Below are positions 19,140 to 27,427 of a DNA stretch of 46,661 nt, piece after piece. The stretch is from Acidimicrobiaceae bacterium (lineage in GTDB: Bacteria > Actinomycetota > Acidimicrobiia > Acidimicrobiales > Poriferisodalaceae). The stretch lies in NCBI GenBank assembly GCA_002722565.1, contig PBMG01000014.1, forward strand, positions 1 to 46,661. Direction: 5' to 3'. Every line of letters starts with the position of its first letter. Position 1 is the stretch's first letter. Both the position numbers and the translations under genes were made by a program. The notes beneath the pieces are model-generated. The model ran no database searches. It was given only the letters and a program-made list of their open reading frames with translations, and had not been told where the DNA came from.

Positions 19140-20240
19140 CTAATCGAACACCAGGATTGATCTGCCCGCTACTCGCCCGTTCTCAAGATCCTCAACGGCA
19201 ACTCCAATATCATCAATTGCGTATCGTTGAGTTACTAGCGCATTAAGGTCAAGCGTTCCGTTGCGATGCCATTCAATGAACCGCGGCAAGTCTTCACTAG
19301 GTTCGCAAGAGCCACCAAGGCTGCAGATGTAGGAGCGTTCACCCATAAACATGTAGCGACTATCAAGCTCAATGGGTGTTTGTGGCACGCCCACTAACAC
19401 TGCTGTTCCACCTTTTGATTGGCCGAACTCTCCGCTTCGAACTAGCTCTGAGACTTGTTTCATGGTTGATGCATGACCTATGCAATCAAATGCGTAGTCA
19501 ACGCCAGAAACGGGTTGCCGCAATATGTCGAATTGTCCAGTTACTGGCGTGAGTGTTCGCGTTGCCTCGACCACATCCACTTCTGTTGCATTAAGGCCAT
19601 GAGTTGCTCCAAATTGTTTAGCAAAATCAAGCTTTTCGTCATCTAGGTCAATTGCGATAATTGGGTGAGCCCCTAGGTGTGCGGCTGCCGCTACCGCAGA
19701 AAGCCCGACACCGCCGACTCCTATGATTGCGACGCTGTCACCTTCCTTTACTCCAGCAGTGTGAAGCACAGCTCCAGCCCCGGTAATGACCGCGCACCCA
19801 ATGATGCTGTCTGCCTCCTGGTCGATATCGTCCGGAACTTTCACCACATACATTTCGTCGGCGATTGTGTGCGTCGCCCAGGTGAAAACATTGATGGAGG
19901 TGGCTACTCGACCATCAGGCAACTCCAGAGTCGTAAATGCTCCCTGGCGACGAGCTTGAATTTGATTCTTAGGGACCCAGGTGACCATGACAGTGTCGCC
20001 GGGCCCTAGGTCTGTGACTTTTTCTCCGACCGCTACTACTTCACCGGTTGATTCATGTCCAAGAACTGCGGGTGCCTGCCGCGGATTGTGGATGGTGTGC
20101 AATTGGCTATGGCATATGCCTGAAGCAAATTGGCGGACGACCACTTGGTGGGGTCCGGGTTCAGGGAGGGTTACATCGATGACTTCTAGTGGCTGACCCT
20201 GTTCCTGCGGGACCACTACAACACGGGCCTCAGTTGACAT
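19140..20240 (-). CDS. Zinc-dependent alcohol dehydrogenase (class III-like/NDMA-type) lacking the structural zinc site
   Basis: A 366-residue MDR dehydrogenase. The catalytic zinc ligands are C43 (GICHSQL), H62 (LGHES) and C149 (IIGCAVITGAGAV), and the NAD-binding motif is GVGGVGLSAVAAA. The usual four-cysteine structural zinc lobe is absent; the same region reads VPKNQIQARRQGAFTTL. ATG 20240 is chosen because AGGA lies 6 bases upstream, whereas it touches the ATG at 20246. The protein resembles actinobacterial NDMA-dependent alcohol dehydrogenases, which keep their nicotinamide tightly bound, but that cofactor behaviour is inferred. Confidence 0.86.
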   Translation of the reverse strand: MSTEARVVVVPQEQGQPLEVIDVTLPEPGPHQVVVRQFASGICHSQLHTIHNPRQAPAVLGHESTGEVVAVGEKVTDLGPGDTVMVTWVPKNQIQARRQGAFTTLELPDGRVATSINVFTWATHTIADEMYVVKVPDDIDQEADSIIGCAVITGAGAVLHTAGVKEGDSVAIIGVGGVGLSAVAAAAHLGAHPIIAIDLDDEKLDFAKQFGATHGLNATEVDVVEATRTLTPVTGQFDILRQPVSGVDYAFDCIGHASTMKQVSELVRSGEFGQSKGGTAVLVGVPQTPIELDSRYMFMGERSYICSLGGSCEPSEDLPRFIEWHRNGTLDLNALVTQRYAIDDIGVAVEDLENGRVAGRSILVFD

Positions 20241-20294
20241 AACCATTCCTTTGACTTCGTCGATGTCGAATATTGTTTCCGACGATCTTGAAGA

Positions 20295-20780
20295 TTAGGT
20301 CGGAATGCGCAACGGGCGCCCATCTATGTCAGGTCGGCTATCAGTCGACAGCCAAAGTTGTGTTGGTTCGGAGTCAACCCAAAGCTGTGCTTGCCCCATA
20401 AGTCGGGCATCGAGAGCTCCGCCAGTAGCGACATCAACAGCTCCGCTAAATATGATTTGGTTGCCATTCGAGCAGCCAAGCACAGCTAGTGCTTCGACCA
20501 AACTCCCCAAATGAACGCCAATCCGTAGCTTTCGGTTGGGGTCATTGATTTCACGTTGCACACGCCATTGGCCGACGACCGCCGCTTCCATCGCAATAGA
20601 CGGATCATCGAACGCTGCGACAACTGGAAGTTCATGGTCGATCAGGTCCGCCCCGTTATCAGAGAAAATCTCCTCTACGAGCGTGCAGGGATCCAATCCT
20701 TGGGGATTATCACCAGCCTCGTAGTCGACACATACGTATATAAGTGGACCTGCTTCTTGTCGTTCAGGGGCTGGTGCCAT
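20295..20780 (-). CDS. Degenerate class III nucleotidyl-cyclase-like domain protein
   Basis: A 161-residue protein with no obvious close family. The order of elements recalls a class III adenylate cyclase domain: an early beta strand IYVCVDYEAGD, a helix with AAVVGQWRVQREI, then LRIGVHLGSLVEA and GNQIIFSGAVDVATGG followed by QLWVDSEP. Cyclases have the same helix, RIG(L/V)HxG and GxxVNxAARL series. The second metal aspartate and the transition-state residues are not recognisable, so catalysis is unlikely; a binding role is possible. Its ATG overlaps the stop of the hydrolase gene as TGATG. The family call is tentative. Confidence 0.6.
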   Translation of the reverse strand: MAPAPERQEAGPLIYVCVDYEAGDNPQGLDPCTLVEEIFSDNGADLIDHELPVVAAFDDPSIAMEAAVVGQWRVQREINDPNRKLRIGVHLGSLVEALAVLGCSNGNQIIFSGAVDVATGGALDARLMGQAQLWVDSEPTQLWLSTDSRPDIDGRPLRIPT

Positions 20781-21658
20781 CAGGTCGAAGGTGCAACTTT
20801 CGACAAAAAGGACAGGACCGCTGAGACAAACACGTCATTTCTATCCCCGGCAACCATGTGCGCTGCCTCACCGACATTTGCGTACTCAGAGTGGGGAACC
20901 AGTTCAAGATATGCCTGAGCCCCTTCTTCGGAAAGCACGTCGCTCAGACCCCCGCGAACTAGCAAGGATGGACATTTGACGTTCTTCGCTGCTTCTTCTT
21001 GACGCGGAAGACGGTCCGCCATGGAGCGTTTTCGTTTCATAAATTCTGGATCCCAATGCCATCGGTATCGACCATCTGGCCATAGACGAACATTTTTCGC
21101 CAGTCCTTCTAGATTGCGAGGCCGTTTTCTGTGTGGTTGATAGTTGCTTATAGCATCAGCGACTTCTTCTAACGAAGTAAAGCCATCAGGGGCTTGACCC
21201 ATAAAGTCTCTAATCTTCCTGACCCCGCCGACTTCGATTCGAGGTGCTGTGTCCACAAGGACTAGTGCCTCAGCAGCCACTCGTGCTTCTCCAACAGCAG
21301 TTAATGATGTGCCACCGCCCATTGAAGCGCCCACCAAAATCGGGCGCTGTCCGAGTGTCTCAACGACAGCTACAAGGTCTTCGACAAGAGCATCGTTGGA
21401 GTAGTCGCCATCAGGCGCCCAGTCACTATCACCGTGCCCTCGTGCGTCGAGACTTACCGCTAGATATCCAGCCTCAGCCAGTTTCTGTCCAGCTCCCTTC
21501 CAAGCGTGGCGAGTCTGCCCACCTCCGTGCTGCAAGATAACGAGAGGACCGGAATGTCCATAGATATCTGCTGCAACCTGCACTCCGCCTGAGGCCGGGA
21601 TCATCTTGTGTGGCTCTGGAGCTCCTTCTAAACGAACGCCCCTGTCAGCCTCGGTCAC
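20780..21658 (-). CDS. Alpha/beta hydrolase
   Basis: A 292-residue alpha/beta-hydrolase. Key elements are the oxyanion strand LVILQHGGGQTRHAW, SLDARGHGDSDW, the nucleophile elbow GASMGG with S112, the acid segment LVRGGLSDVLS and the histidine in GEAAHMVAGD. It probably hydrolyses an ester or C-C bond; the substrate is unknown. The GTG start lies one base after the stop of the selenoprotein gene and is preceded by GAGGTAGGGG, so the two are translated together. It overlaps the next gene by one base. Confidence 0.9.
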   Translation of the reverse strand: MTEADRGVRLEGAPEPHKMIPASGGVQVAADIYGHSGPLVILQHGGGQTRHAWKGAGQKLAEAGYLAVSLDARGHGDSDWAPDGDYSNDALVEDLVAVVETLGQRPILVGASMGGGTSLTAVGEARVAAEALVLVDTAPRIEVGGVRKIRDFMGQAPDGFTSLEEVADAISNYQPHRKRPRNLEGLAKNVRLWPDGRYRWHWDPEFMKRKRSMADRLPRQEEAAKNVKCPSLLVRGGLSDVLSEEGAQAYLELVPHSEYANVGEAAHMVAGDRNDVFVSAVLSFLSKVAPST

Positions 21659-21659
21659 A

Positions 21660-22565
21660 TCAACCCCTACCTCGGCCTTCAGCTTTCACACTTGCCTGAG
21701 CCACTCGACGTTGCTCTCCAGCTGCCGCTAACGCGTCACGATTTGAGTCGTCAACTTTCATAAAATGCTCCCGCCAATCATTGTTCGCTGCAGCATCCCA
21801 GACGAAGGGAGTTTGCACCGTGGTGCGAGGCTCCCATGCCCGCTCCAGAAGATCTAGTGCCGTTCCAGTTATGGCTGATTGCATTTCGGCATCGCCTGGT
21901 TTTCCGGTGGGGTTGCCTAAAGGAAAATCGGTATAGACGAACCGACTAACCCCACATTCTTCGACGATGTCTCGTGCACTTCCCATTACCACGGTCGGCA
22001 AACCGGCTTCTTCGAGGTGGCGAGCGACCAGACTCACGGTCTGGTGGCAAACAGGTCAAAGTGGAACAAGAATTACTGCATCAAGTTCGTCCTCTTGAGC
22101 GAATTCAAGTATTTGTGGGGCGTCTCTCCGGCTAGTTCGTCTGTGGCTGTAATCAGTGGGAACCCCATAAAAACGCTCGGCTAACGAACCGATACGTCCT
22201 TGGTCAGCGAATTCTCGGAGGCGGTTGATTGGAAGATAGGTGTCGAGGTCTTCTGTGTGTGTGTTGTCTTTATCCCAGAACAAATCCTTGTTGTAAAGGC
22301 CACCCAGGGCGTCGTCGCATAGCGCAGCGTATGGCTCTTTAGATCCTGCACCGGCAACGGCCTTTTTGTCCACCGTTCGTTCAAAGAAGGAGGTGGTGAC
22401 TAGACCGATTCGACACTCATTCAAAGGCTTCTGTAAGGATGCGAACGGGACGTCATGGTTGTATGCCCATTGATACGCCTGCGGATAGCCGTGTGCTCCA
22501 TAGTAATTGCGGGACTTATCGATATAGCTGACATGTGAACGATGGGTACGCCGATCAGCGGCCAT
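21660..22565 (-). CDS. Selenocysteine-containing GrdB-like protein (glycine/sarcosine/betaine/D-proline reductase selenoprotein B family)
   Basis: A 301-residue protein read through an in-frame TGA at 22058-22056 (codon 170). The ATG at 22565 is chosen for the AGGGGAG 6 bases upstream; a more distal ATG lacks this. The first part contains DKSRNYYGAHGYPQAYQWA and RIGLVTTSFFER; the part around the TGA reads LVPLUPVCHQTVSLVARHLEEAG, then VVMGSARDIVEECGV and TDFPLGNPTGKPGD. The UPVC replaces a CxxC-type motif and lies at the place of the Sec in GrdB-like proteins. A 7-bp hairpin starts 10 nt after the TGA. It leads an operon of hydrolase, cyclase-like, alcohol dehydrogenase, crotonase and kinase genes. 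Short aerobic members of this family have no assigned reaction that I know of. Confidence 0.92.
22027..22055 (-). promoter_or_regulatory. Bacterial SECIS-like hairpin of the GrdB-like gene
   Basis: After the TGA comes a 10-nt spacer, stem ACCAGAC (22045-22039), loop CGTGA (22038-22034) and stem GTCTGGT (22033-22027), all Watson-Crick. Two more pairs can form below a single C-C mismatch. The loop starts 18 nt after the UGA and shares the CGTGA string with the peroxiredoxin hairpin although the stems are unrelated, which argues for selection on the loop. Confidence 0.85.
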
Positions 22566-22668
22566 GTTTTCTCCCCTGTTAGGACAACACATCCGATGGT
22601 AGGCGCAGAAAGGGGGTCAGTGCCTCAATTACCGGACTACGGTCACGGAAAACGTTTCGGAGTATGTG

Positions 22669-23148
22669 ATGCCTGTTGATTTACCGCCAAGACCACATCG
22701 CGGCTGGACCTTCGATGAAGTGCCAGTCGGAAAGCAGTGGAGCACTTCTAGGCGAACGGTAACTGAAACCGATTTAATGATCTACGCAACTCAGTTCGGT
22801 TTCACAGAAGGTCTTTTCGTCGATGCGACGGCGGCAGAGCGAGCTGGTTATGCAGGTCGTTTGGTTCCGGGGAGTCTTGTGATGTCACTCGCTGAGGGGC
22901 TCATAATCAGTGGTGGCGCGATCGCAGGGACAGGAATTGCTTACCTCGGCGCCGAGGTTCAGGTAAAAGGACCGACCTTTGTTGATGACACTTTGCAGGT
23001 TTTAGCTGAAGTCACTGCTGCAAGACTGACCTCAAGTGGAGATCGTGGCATCGTGACTACTGAAAACCAGGTTTTTAACCAAAATGGTGATGTCGTAATG
23101 ATCTATACGCCTACCCGAATGATTCGTGTTGAACATATCGAAGATTGA
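22669..23148 (+). CDS. MaoC-like (hotdog fold) dehydratase
   Basis: A 159-residue MaoC-family protein. It contains GWTFDEVPVGKQWSTSRRTVTETDLMIYA, then VPGSLVMSLAEGLI, and YLGAEVQVKGPTFVDDTLQV, the usual hotdog layout of R-specific enoyl-CoA hydratases and mesaconyl-CoA-hydratase relatives. ATG 22669 is preferred because GGAG lies 6 bases upstream; a GTG at 22666 is also in frame. The standard catalytic D-x(4)-H motif is not clear, as the region reads FTEGLFVDATAAERAGY. It is divergent from the selenoprotein operon (about 100 bases between starts) and precedes an acyl-CoA dehydrogenase. Confidence 0.85.
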   Translation: MPVDLPPRPHRGWTFDEVPVGKQWSTSRRTVTETDLMIYATQFGFTEGLFVDATAAERAGYAGRLVPGSLVMSLAEGLIISGGAIAGTGIAYLGAEVQVKGPTFVDDTLQVLAEVTAARLTSSGDRGIVTTENQVFNQNGDVVMIYTPTRMIRVEHIED

Positions 23149-23213
23149 TGAACTGCTAGCTCTCCTCAGGTGTCAACAACCCCGGTTTCTTCCAATGGGG
23201 CTACTCTCCAATT

Positions 23214-24362
23214 GTGCATTCATTGAATTTAGAAGCTTTAAGCCAGGCCGATTTATCCGCCATTGATCGGGCAGGTCATTGGGCAACATCTTTCGTTGCT
23301 GAGCGCGCCGAAACGTGGGAACTTGAGCGTCGCTTCGCTAAAGAGGGTTTCGAAAGTGCCGCTCAACATCAATTGACTGGGCTTCTCGTACCTGAGGTTG
23401 ACGGCGGTGGCGCAATTAGCGAGCTTGGTTTGGCGCGGGTTCTCGAGGAGATTGCTGCCACCGATTTTGCTATCGCTTTTTCCTTGGTTTGTCATAACAA
23501 CTTGGCGGGCTCAGTAGCGAGAAACGCAACTGGTGAACTCCGTTCCAAGGTCCTACCCGGGCTAGTAACTGGTGCTTCGCTGGGTGCTTTTTTGCTAACC
23601 GAGCCCGCCGTGGGCTCTGATGCGGCATCTATATCGGTGACCGCTGTCCGAGACGGAGATGAGTGGACACTTAACGGAGAGAAGTCGTGGGTTACTAACG
23701 GCACAGATGCTGACGTTCTGTCCGTTTACGCTCAAACTGATGGGAGCGCTGGTCACCGGGGAATCGCGACTTTTCTTGTCGACGCCAACACTCCGGGCGT
23801 TATTAGGACACCCGCCTACGAACTCATTGGGGGTCATGGTCTTGGCGCTAACGGTATTAGTTTCGAAAATTGTCGAGTTTCAGAAGAGTCTCTGTTTCTG
23901 CCCCCTGGCGAGGGTTTCAAGGCTGCCATGGAAGGCATCGACCTAGCCCGGGTCTTAGTGTCAGCTATGTGTTGTGGCATGCTGCGGACGGCTCTTTCCA
24001 CCGCTTCGGGCTATGTTCGCAACAGAGAAGCTTTCGGTTCTCGGCTCGCTGATTTGCAGGGTGTCCGCTTCAAACTGGCTGACGTTGCGACAAATCTTGA
24101 AGCGTCCAGGTTGCTGACTTACCAGGCGGTTCAATCGTTACAAGATGGTCGTGATGCTTCGGTGGAAGCCGCACACGCCAAAAAGTTCTCTACTCGAGTT
24201 ACCGAATCTGGCATTGCTTCATGCATGCAAGTGATGGGTGCCAATGGAGCAAGGCGCGACCATCCTCTTCCCCGACATCTAGCTGCGTCACGATTAACCC
24301 ACTACGTAGATGGAGCGACAGAAATACAAGATGTAGTCATTAGCCGCTCCCTACTTGATTGA
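23214..24362 (+). CDS. Acyl-CoA dehydrogenase
   Basis: A 382-residue flavoenzyme. Recognised features are the FAD/substrate segment FLLTEPAVGSDAASISVTAV, WTLNGEKSWVTNG, the helix YVRNREAFGSRLADLQGVRFKLADVA, and VMGANGARRDHPLPRHLAASR followed by DGATEIQDVVISRSLL near the end. It oxidises an acyl-CoA to the enoyl-CoA, passing electrons to electron-transfer flavoprotein. The GTG start lacks a strong Shine-Dalgarno. It lies between a MaoC hydratase and a CoA-transferase, which suggests a small beta-oxidation-like set. Confidence 0.92.
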   Translation: MHSLNLEALSQADLSAIDRAGHWATSFVAERAETWELERRFAKEGFESAAQHQLTGLLVPEVDGGGAISELGLARVLEEIAATDFAIAFSLVCHNNLAGSVARNATGELRSKVLPGLVTGASLGAFLLTEPAVGSDAASISVTAVRDGDEWTLNGEKSWVTNGTDADVLSVYAQTDGSAGHRGIATFLVDANTPGVIRTPAYELIGGHGLGANGISFENCRVSEESLFLPPGEGFKAAMEGIDLARVLVSAMCCGMLRTALSTASGYVRNREAFGSRLADLQGVRFKLADVATNLEASRLLTYQAVQSLQDGRDASVEAAHAKKFSTRVTESGIASCMQVMGANGARRDHPLPRHLAASRLTHYVDGATEIQDVVISRSLLD

Positions 24363-24375
24363 AATTGGAGGAGCA

Positions 24376-25644
24376 ATGAGCTCTGATCGTTCTGGCAAAG
24401 AGGTACCCGTCGACGAAGCAATCGCTGCCATTCCAGACGGAAGTCGGATATACGTAGCCCAGGGATCAGGTTGTCCTTACGGCTTTTTGACTGCGATTGA
24501 TCAGCGTCGAGAATGGTTTACCAAGCTCGAGTTTGTTTCCGCGTTTCTTTTAGAAACACCTGCTCCTATCGAACATTTAGGTGAGCCATTCAGGTGGGTT
24601 TCGTTACAACCGACCGGAGGTATGCGAGCTGTGCTGGATCATCATGCATTCGGAATTATTCCAGGCCGATATTCAGACCTCGACGGGATCTGTGCACCGA
24701 ATGGTCCGCTTGCCGCGGATGTCGTAATTTGTCAGGTCAGCCCACCGGATGCCTCTGGCTTCTGCAGCCTAGGAACCGGTGTAGGCGGACACGTCTCACT
24801 CATTCGAGATGCACCCCTAGTGATCGGGCAAGTAAATAGTTCCATGCCATTCGTACACGGCGAAGGCGAGTGCCATAAAAATGATTTTGACCTTCTAATC
24901 AACATTGATGAACCCCTAGCTGAGCTTCAACCAGCTCCAAGCGATCCGGTCTCTTCAGCAATCGCTGAGCACATAACACCGTTCATTCCCGACGGCTCGA
25001 CTCTGCAGTTCGGCATTGGTGCAGTACCTGACGCTGTTCTCTCGACACTGCGAGGGCGTAAGAATTTAGGTCTACACGGCGGAATGATCAACGATGCTTG
25101 TGTCGACCTAATCGAATGCGGTGCTGTAAATAACTTGCACAAGGGATGTGACTTAGGCGTGTCAGTTGCGGCTGAAATTATGGGGACTCGTGAACTTTAT
25201 GATTGGGTCGACCGCAATCCTTTAGTCAGGATGGCTCGCGGATCTCATACCCATGGAATTCTTGGAATGGCCTCTGTCCAGAATTTCGTCGCATTGCAGT
25301 CAACGGTAGAAATGGCATTGGACGGCTCCGCTAATAGTGAATTTGCCTCAGGACGCTTCATATCAGGACCTGGTGGAGCCCCCGATTTCGCGTTTGGAGC
25401 ATCGATAGCAACAGGAGGGCGTTCAATAATCGCTATGCCTTCTACCGCAGCTAAAGGCACTGTCTCCAGAATTGTTCATCGTTTAGCGGAAGGGGCTCCA
25501 ACCACTCTCTCGAGCTATCTCGCAGATGTAGTCGTCACTGAATACGGTGCTGTTGAACTTCGAGGTAGGACTCTTCGCGACAGAGCTGAACTCCTCACAA
25601 GCATCGCTCATCCTGATCATCGGGATGCGCTCAGCACTCCTTAG
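24376..25644 (+). CDS. Acetyl-CoA hydrolase/transferase family CoA-transferase (Cat1/4-hydroxybutyrate CoA-transferase-like)
   Basis: Predicted 422 residues from ATG 24376, chosen because GGAGGAG precedes it closely; an earlier in-frame start at 24355 overlaps the previous gene. The protein shows the two-domain layout of the family: CPYGFLTAIDQRR at the N-terminus, VICQVSPPDASGFCSLGTGVG in the first domain, FGIGAVPDAVLSTL in the second, and STVEMALDGSANSE where the glutamate that forms the CoA thioester is expected. It then has GGRSIIAMPSTAAKG. It moves CoA between acyl groups. The gap to the acyl-CoA dehydrogenase is 13 bases. Confidence 0.88.
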   Translation: MSSDRSGKEVPVDEAIAAIPDGSRIYVAQGSGCPYGFLTAIDQRREWFTKLEFVSAFLLETPAPIEHLGEPFRWVSLQPTGGMRAVLDHHAFGIIPGRYSDLDGICAPNGPLAADVVICQVSPPDASGFCSLGTGVGGHVSLIRDAPLVIGQVNSSMPFVHGEGECHKNDFDLLINIDEPLAELQPAPSDPVSSAIAEHITPFIPDGSTLQFGIGAVPDAVLSTLRGRKNLGLHGGMINDACVDLIECGAVNNLHKGCDLGVSVAAEIMGTRELYDWVDRNPLVRMARGSHTHGILGMASVQNFVALQSTVEMALDGSANSEFASGRFISGPGGAPDFAFGASIATGGRSIIAMPSTAAKGTVSRIVHRLAEGAPTTLSSYLADVVVTEYGAVELRGRTLRDRAELLTSIAHPDHRDALSTP

Positions 25645-25671
25645 TCAAATTTCCGCCATGGGTTGGAGTTT

Positions 25672-26541
25672 TCATAGACGCTTATAAGTCGCCGTCTGGC
25701 CACTGCTCCCATAAGCCATGCCAGTCATTCGATGCAAATTGCGGGCGTTGTGCATTCGTCCAATCAATCGTGGTCCACTCGCTAGCAAACCACCATCAAC
25801 AATATGTTCTTGGCCAGTAACAAACAGTGAATCGTCGCTCGCCAGGAATAGAGCCATGCCTGCTATATCGGAACCTTCTCCGCGTTTGGACAAGGGCTGA
25901 ATCTCGGCAACTACTTCTTCCGCTTGCTCCTCATTGCCACTATGCATTAGTGGGGTAAAGATGACGCCTGGACAAATCGCGTTCACTCTTATATCCGACC
26001 CAGCAAGTTCGACAGCAGTGGTTTTTGACAGACTAACCACAGCGGCTTTTGCGGCAGAGTACGCCTGAGGGCCAGCGCCTCCACCCATACCAGCGATGGA
26101 AGCAGTGTTAATTATTGAGCCACCTTCACCCTGATTCATCATGACTCTGGCCGCGTGCTTAGTTCCAAGAAAAACTGAACGAACAAGGATATTGAAAGTC
26201 GCGTCCCAGTCGTCAACTTCTATTTCGGTTATCGGCCCGAACGCTCCACCTATACCAGCATTATTGAAAACCACGTCGAGACGTCCGAAAGCGTCAACAG
26301 CTAGTTCTGTCATAGCGGCCACATCATCTTCGACGGAAACATCGGTGACGGTGAAGCGGACCTTGTCTCCATATCCTTCATTATTTAAATCTTCAAGAAC
26401 AGCACGGCCGTTGTCAGCGTTGAGATCACCAATTACCACCGAAGCCCCTTCTAGCAAGAACCTACGTGCAGTCGCCAAGCCCATTCCGCTAGCTCCGCCT
26501 GTGATGATCGCTACTTTCGATTCGAGTCTTCCGCTCATCAT
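25672..26541 (-). CDS. Short-chain dehydrogenase/reductase (SDR)
   Basis: A 289-residue classical SDR. It has the cofactor motif TGGASGMG, NNAGIGG, the catalytic Ser in NTASIAG and YSAAK, and the end PGVIFTPLM with GQEHIVDGGLLASG. A purine-rich AGGGGAA lies just before the paired ATGs at 26541 and 26538. It reduces or oxidises an unknown alcohol or ketone with NAD(P). About 30 residues follow the usual SDR end (DGGLLASG). It is divergent from a second, atypical SDR at 26621, about 80 bases apart, and convergent with the CoA-transferase gene. Confidence 0.93.
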   Translation of the reverse strand: MMSGRLESKVAIITGGASGMGLATARRFLLEGASVVIGDLNADNGRAVLEDLNNEGYGDKVRFTVTDVSVEDDVAAMTELAVDAFGRLDVVFNNAGIGGAFGPITEIEVDDWDATFNILVRSVFLGTKHAARVMMNQGEGGSIINTASIAGMGGGAGPQAYSAAKAAVVSLSKTTAVELAGSDIRVNAICPGVIFTPLMHSGNEEQAEEVVAEIQPLSKRGEGSDIAGMALFLASDDSLFVTGQEHIVDGGLLASGPRLIGRMHNARNLHRMTGMAYGSSGQTATYKRL

Positions 26542-26620
26542 TTCCCCTTGCTCTACTCCAGGCTGCCATTGTCGCTCAATTATGGTGCTTCGTGCTCATG
26601 AATCGAACTACGGTCGATTC

Positions 26621-27388
26621 ATGGATCTAGATCTGGATGGGAAAAAAGTCGTCATTACCGGCGGCTCAAAGGGCATCGGTCTTGGTTGCGCTCTTGCTCT
26701 CGCTCGAGAAGGTTGTGCTGTGCAATTAGCTGCGCGCGATCGCGCAACTTTGGATCAAGCCGAATCTCAAATTCGAGACTCGGTTGAGGGGGCTACCGTC
26801 CAAGGTCATTCAGTTGACTTGTCTAAAAATCGCGACCAGGTTGCTTTGGTCGATGCAGTTGGAGATGTAGATATTTGGATCAACAATGCCGGCGCTATAC
26901 CCGCAGGTGACATCTCCACGATCGACGAAGATAAGTGGCGATCCGCATGGGATCTGAAGGTTTTCGGTTACATAAATTTGTGCAGAGAGGTTTACCCGAC
27001 GATGATCGAACGTGGGCATGGTGTCATTATCAATGTCATCGGTGCCGCTGCAGTGCGACCTCAACCCTCCTACATAGCTGGGGCTGTTGGGAACAGTGGC
27101 TTAGTCGGGCTCACCACCGCTCTTGGCAGTAGAAGCCTTCGCCATGGAGTGCGAGTAGTTGCGGTTAATCCAGGGCTTATCGTGACTGACCGCATGGAAG
27201 ACATCTTGCGTCGCGAAGCGCTCGATGAATTCAACGACGAGGAACGCTGGGCAGAACTAATTCCCGATGATCCCGCGCCCGGTTCAGTGGAACAATGCGC
27301 AGATGTCATAACTTTCTTGGCTTCATCTAGAGCCGGCCATATAAGTGGGACTACTTTGACAGTGGATGGAGGAGCTTCGGCTCGATAA
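26621..27388 (+). CDS. Atypical SDR lacking the catalytic Ser and Lys
   Basis: A 255-residue SDR starting at ATG 26621; the open frame extending upstream is antisense to the neighbouring SDR. It has TGGSKGIGLG for the cofactor, NNAGAIP, and PGLIVTDRM. The active-site region is changed: IINVIGAAAVRPQPSYIAGAVGN keeps Tyr151, but the lysine normally four residues later is A155, and the usual serine before it is replaced by glycine or alanine. Proteins with YIAGxxGN form a recognisable SDR subgroup, so the change is probably family-wide, not decay. Its function may differ from simple carbonyl reduction. Confidence 0.88.
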   Translation: MDLDLDGKKVVITGGSKGIGLGCALALAREGCAVQLAARDRATLDQAESQIRDSVEGATVQGHSVDLSKNRDQVALVDAVGDVDIWINNAGAIPAGDISTIDEDKWRSAWDLKVFGYINLCREVYPTMIERGHGVIINVIGAAAVRPQPSYIAGAVGNSGLVGLTTALGSRSLRHGVRVVAVNPGLIVTDRMEDILRREALDEFNDEERWAELIPDDPAPGSVEQCADVITFLASSRAGHISGTTLTVDGGASAR

Positions 27389-27427
27389 GACGAGGGTCTA
27401 CTTAACTACAGCAAGTTGGGGAACAGC

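Noticed and set aside
20536..20918. Plus-strand frames opposite the cyclase-like and hydrolase genes
   Set aside because: They overlap well-supported minus-strand genes and show no recognisable motif.
22251..22266. Short TG-rich repeat
   Set aside because: It lies inside coding sequence and is too short to be significant.
26141..26620. N-terminal extension of the atypical SDR frame
   Set aside because: It runs antisense through the neighbouring SDR; the cofactor motif starts just after ATG 26621.
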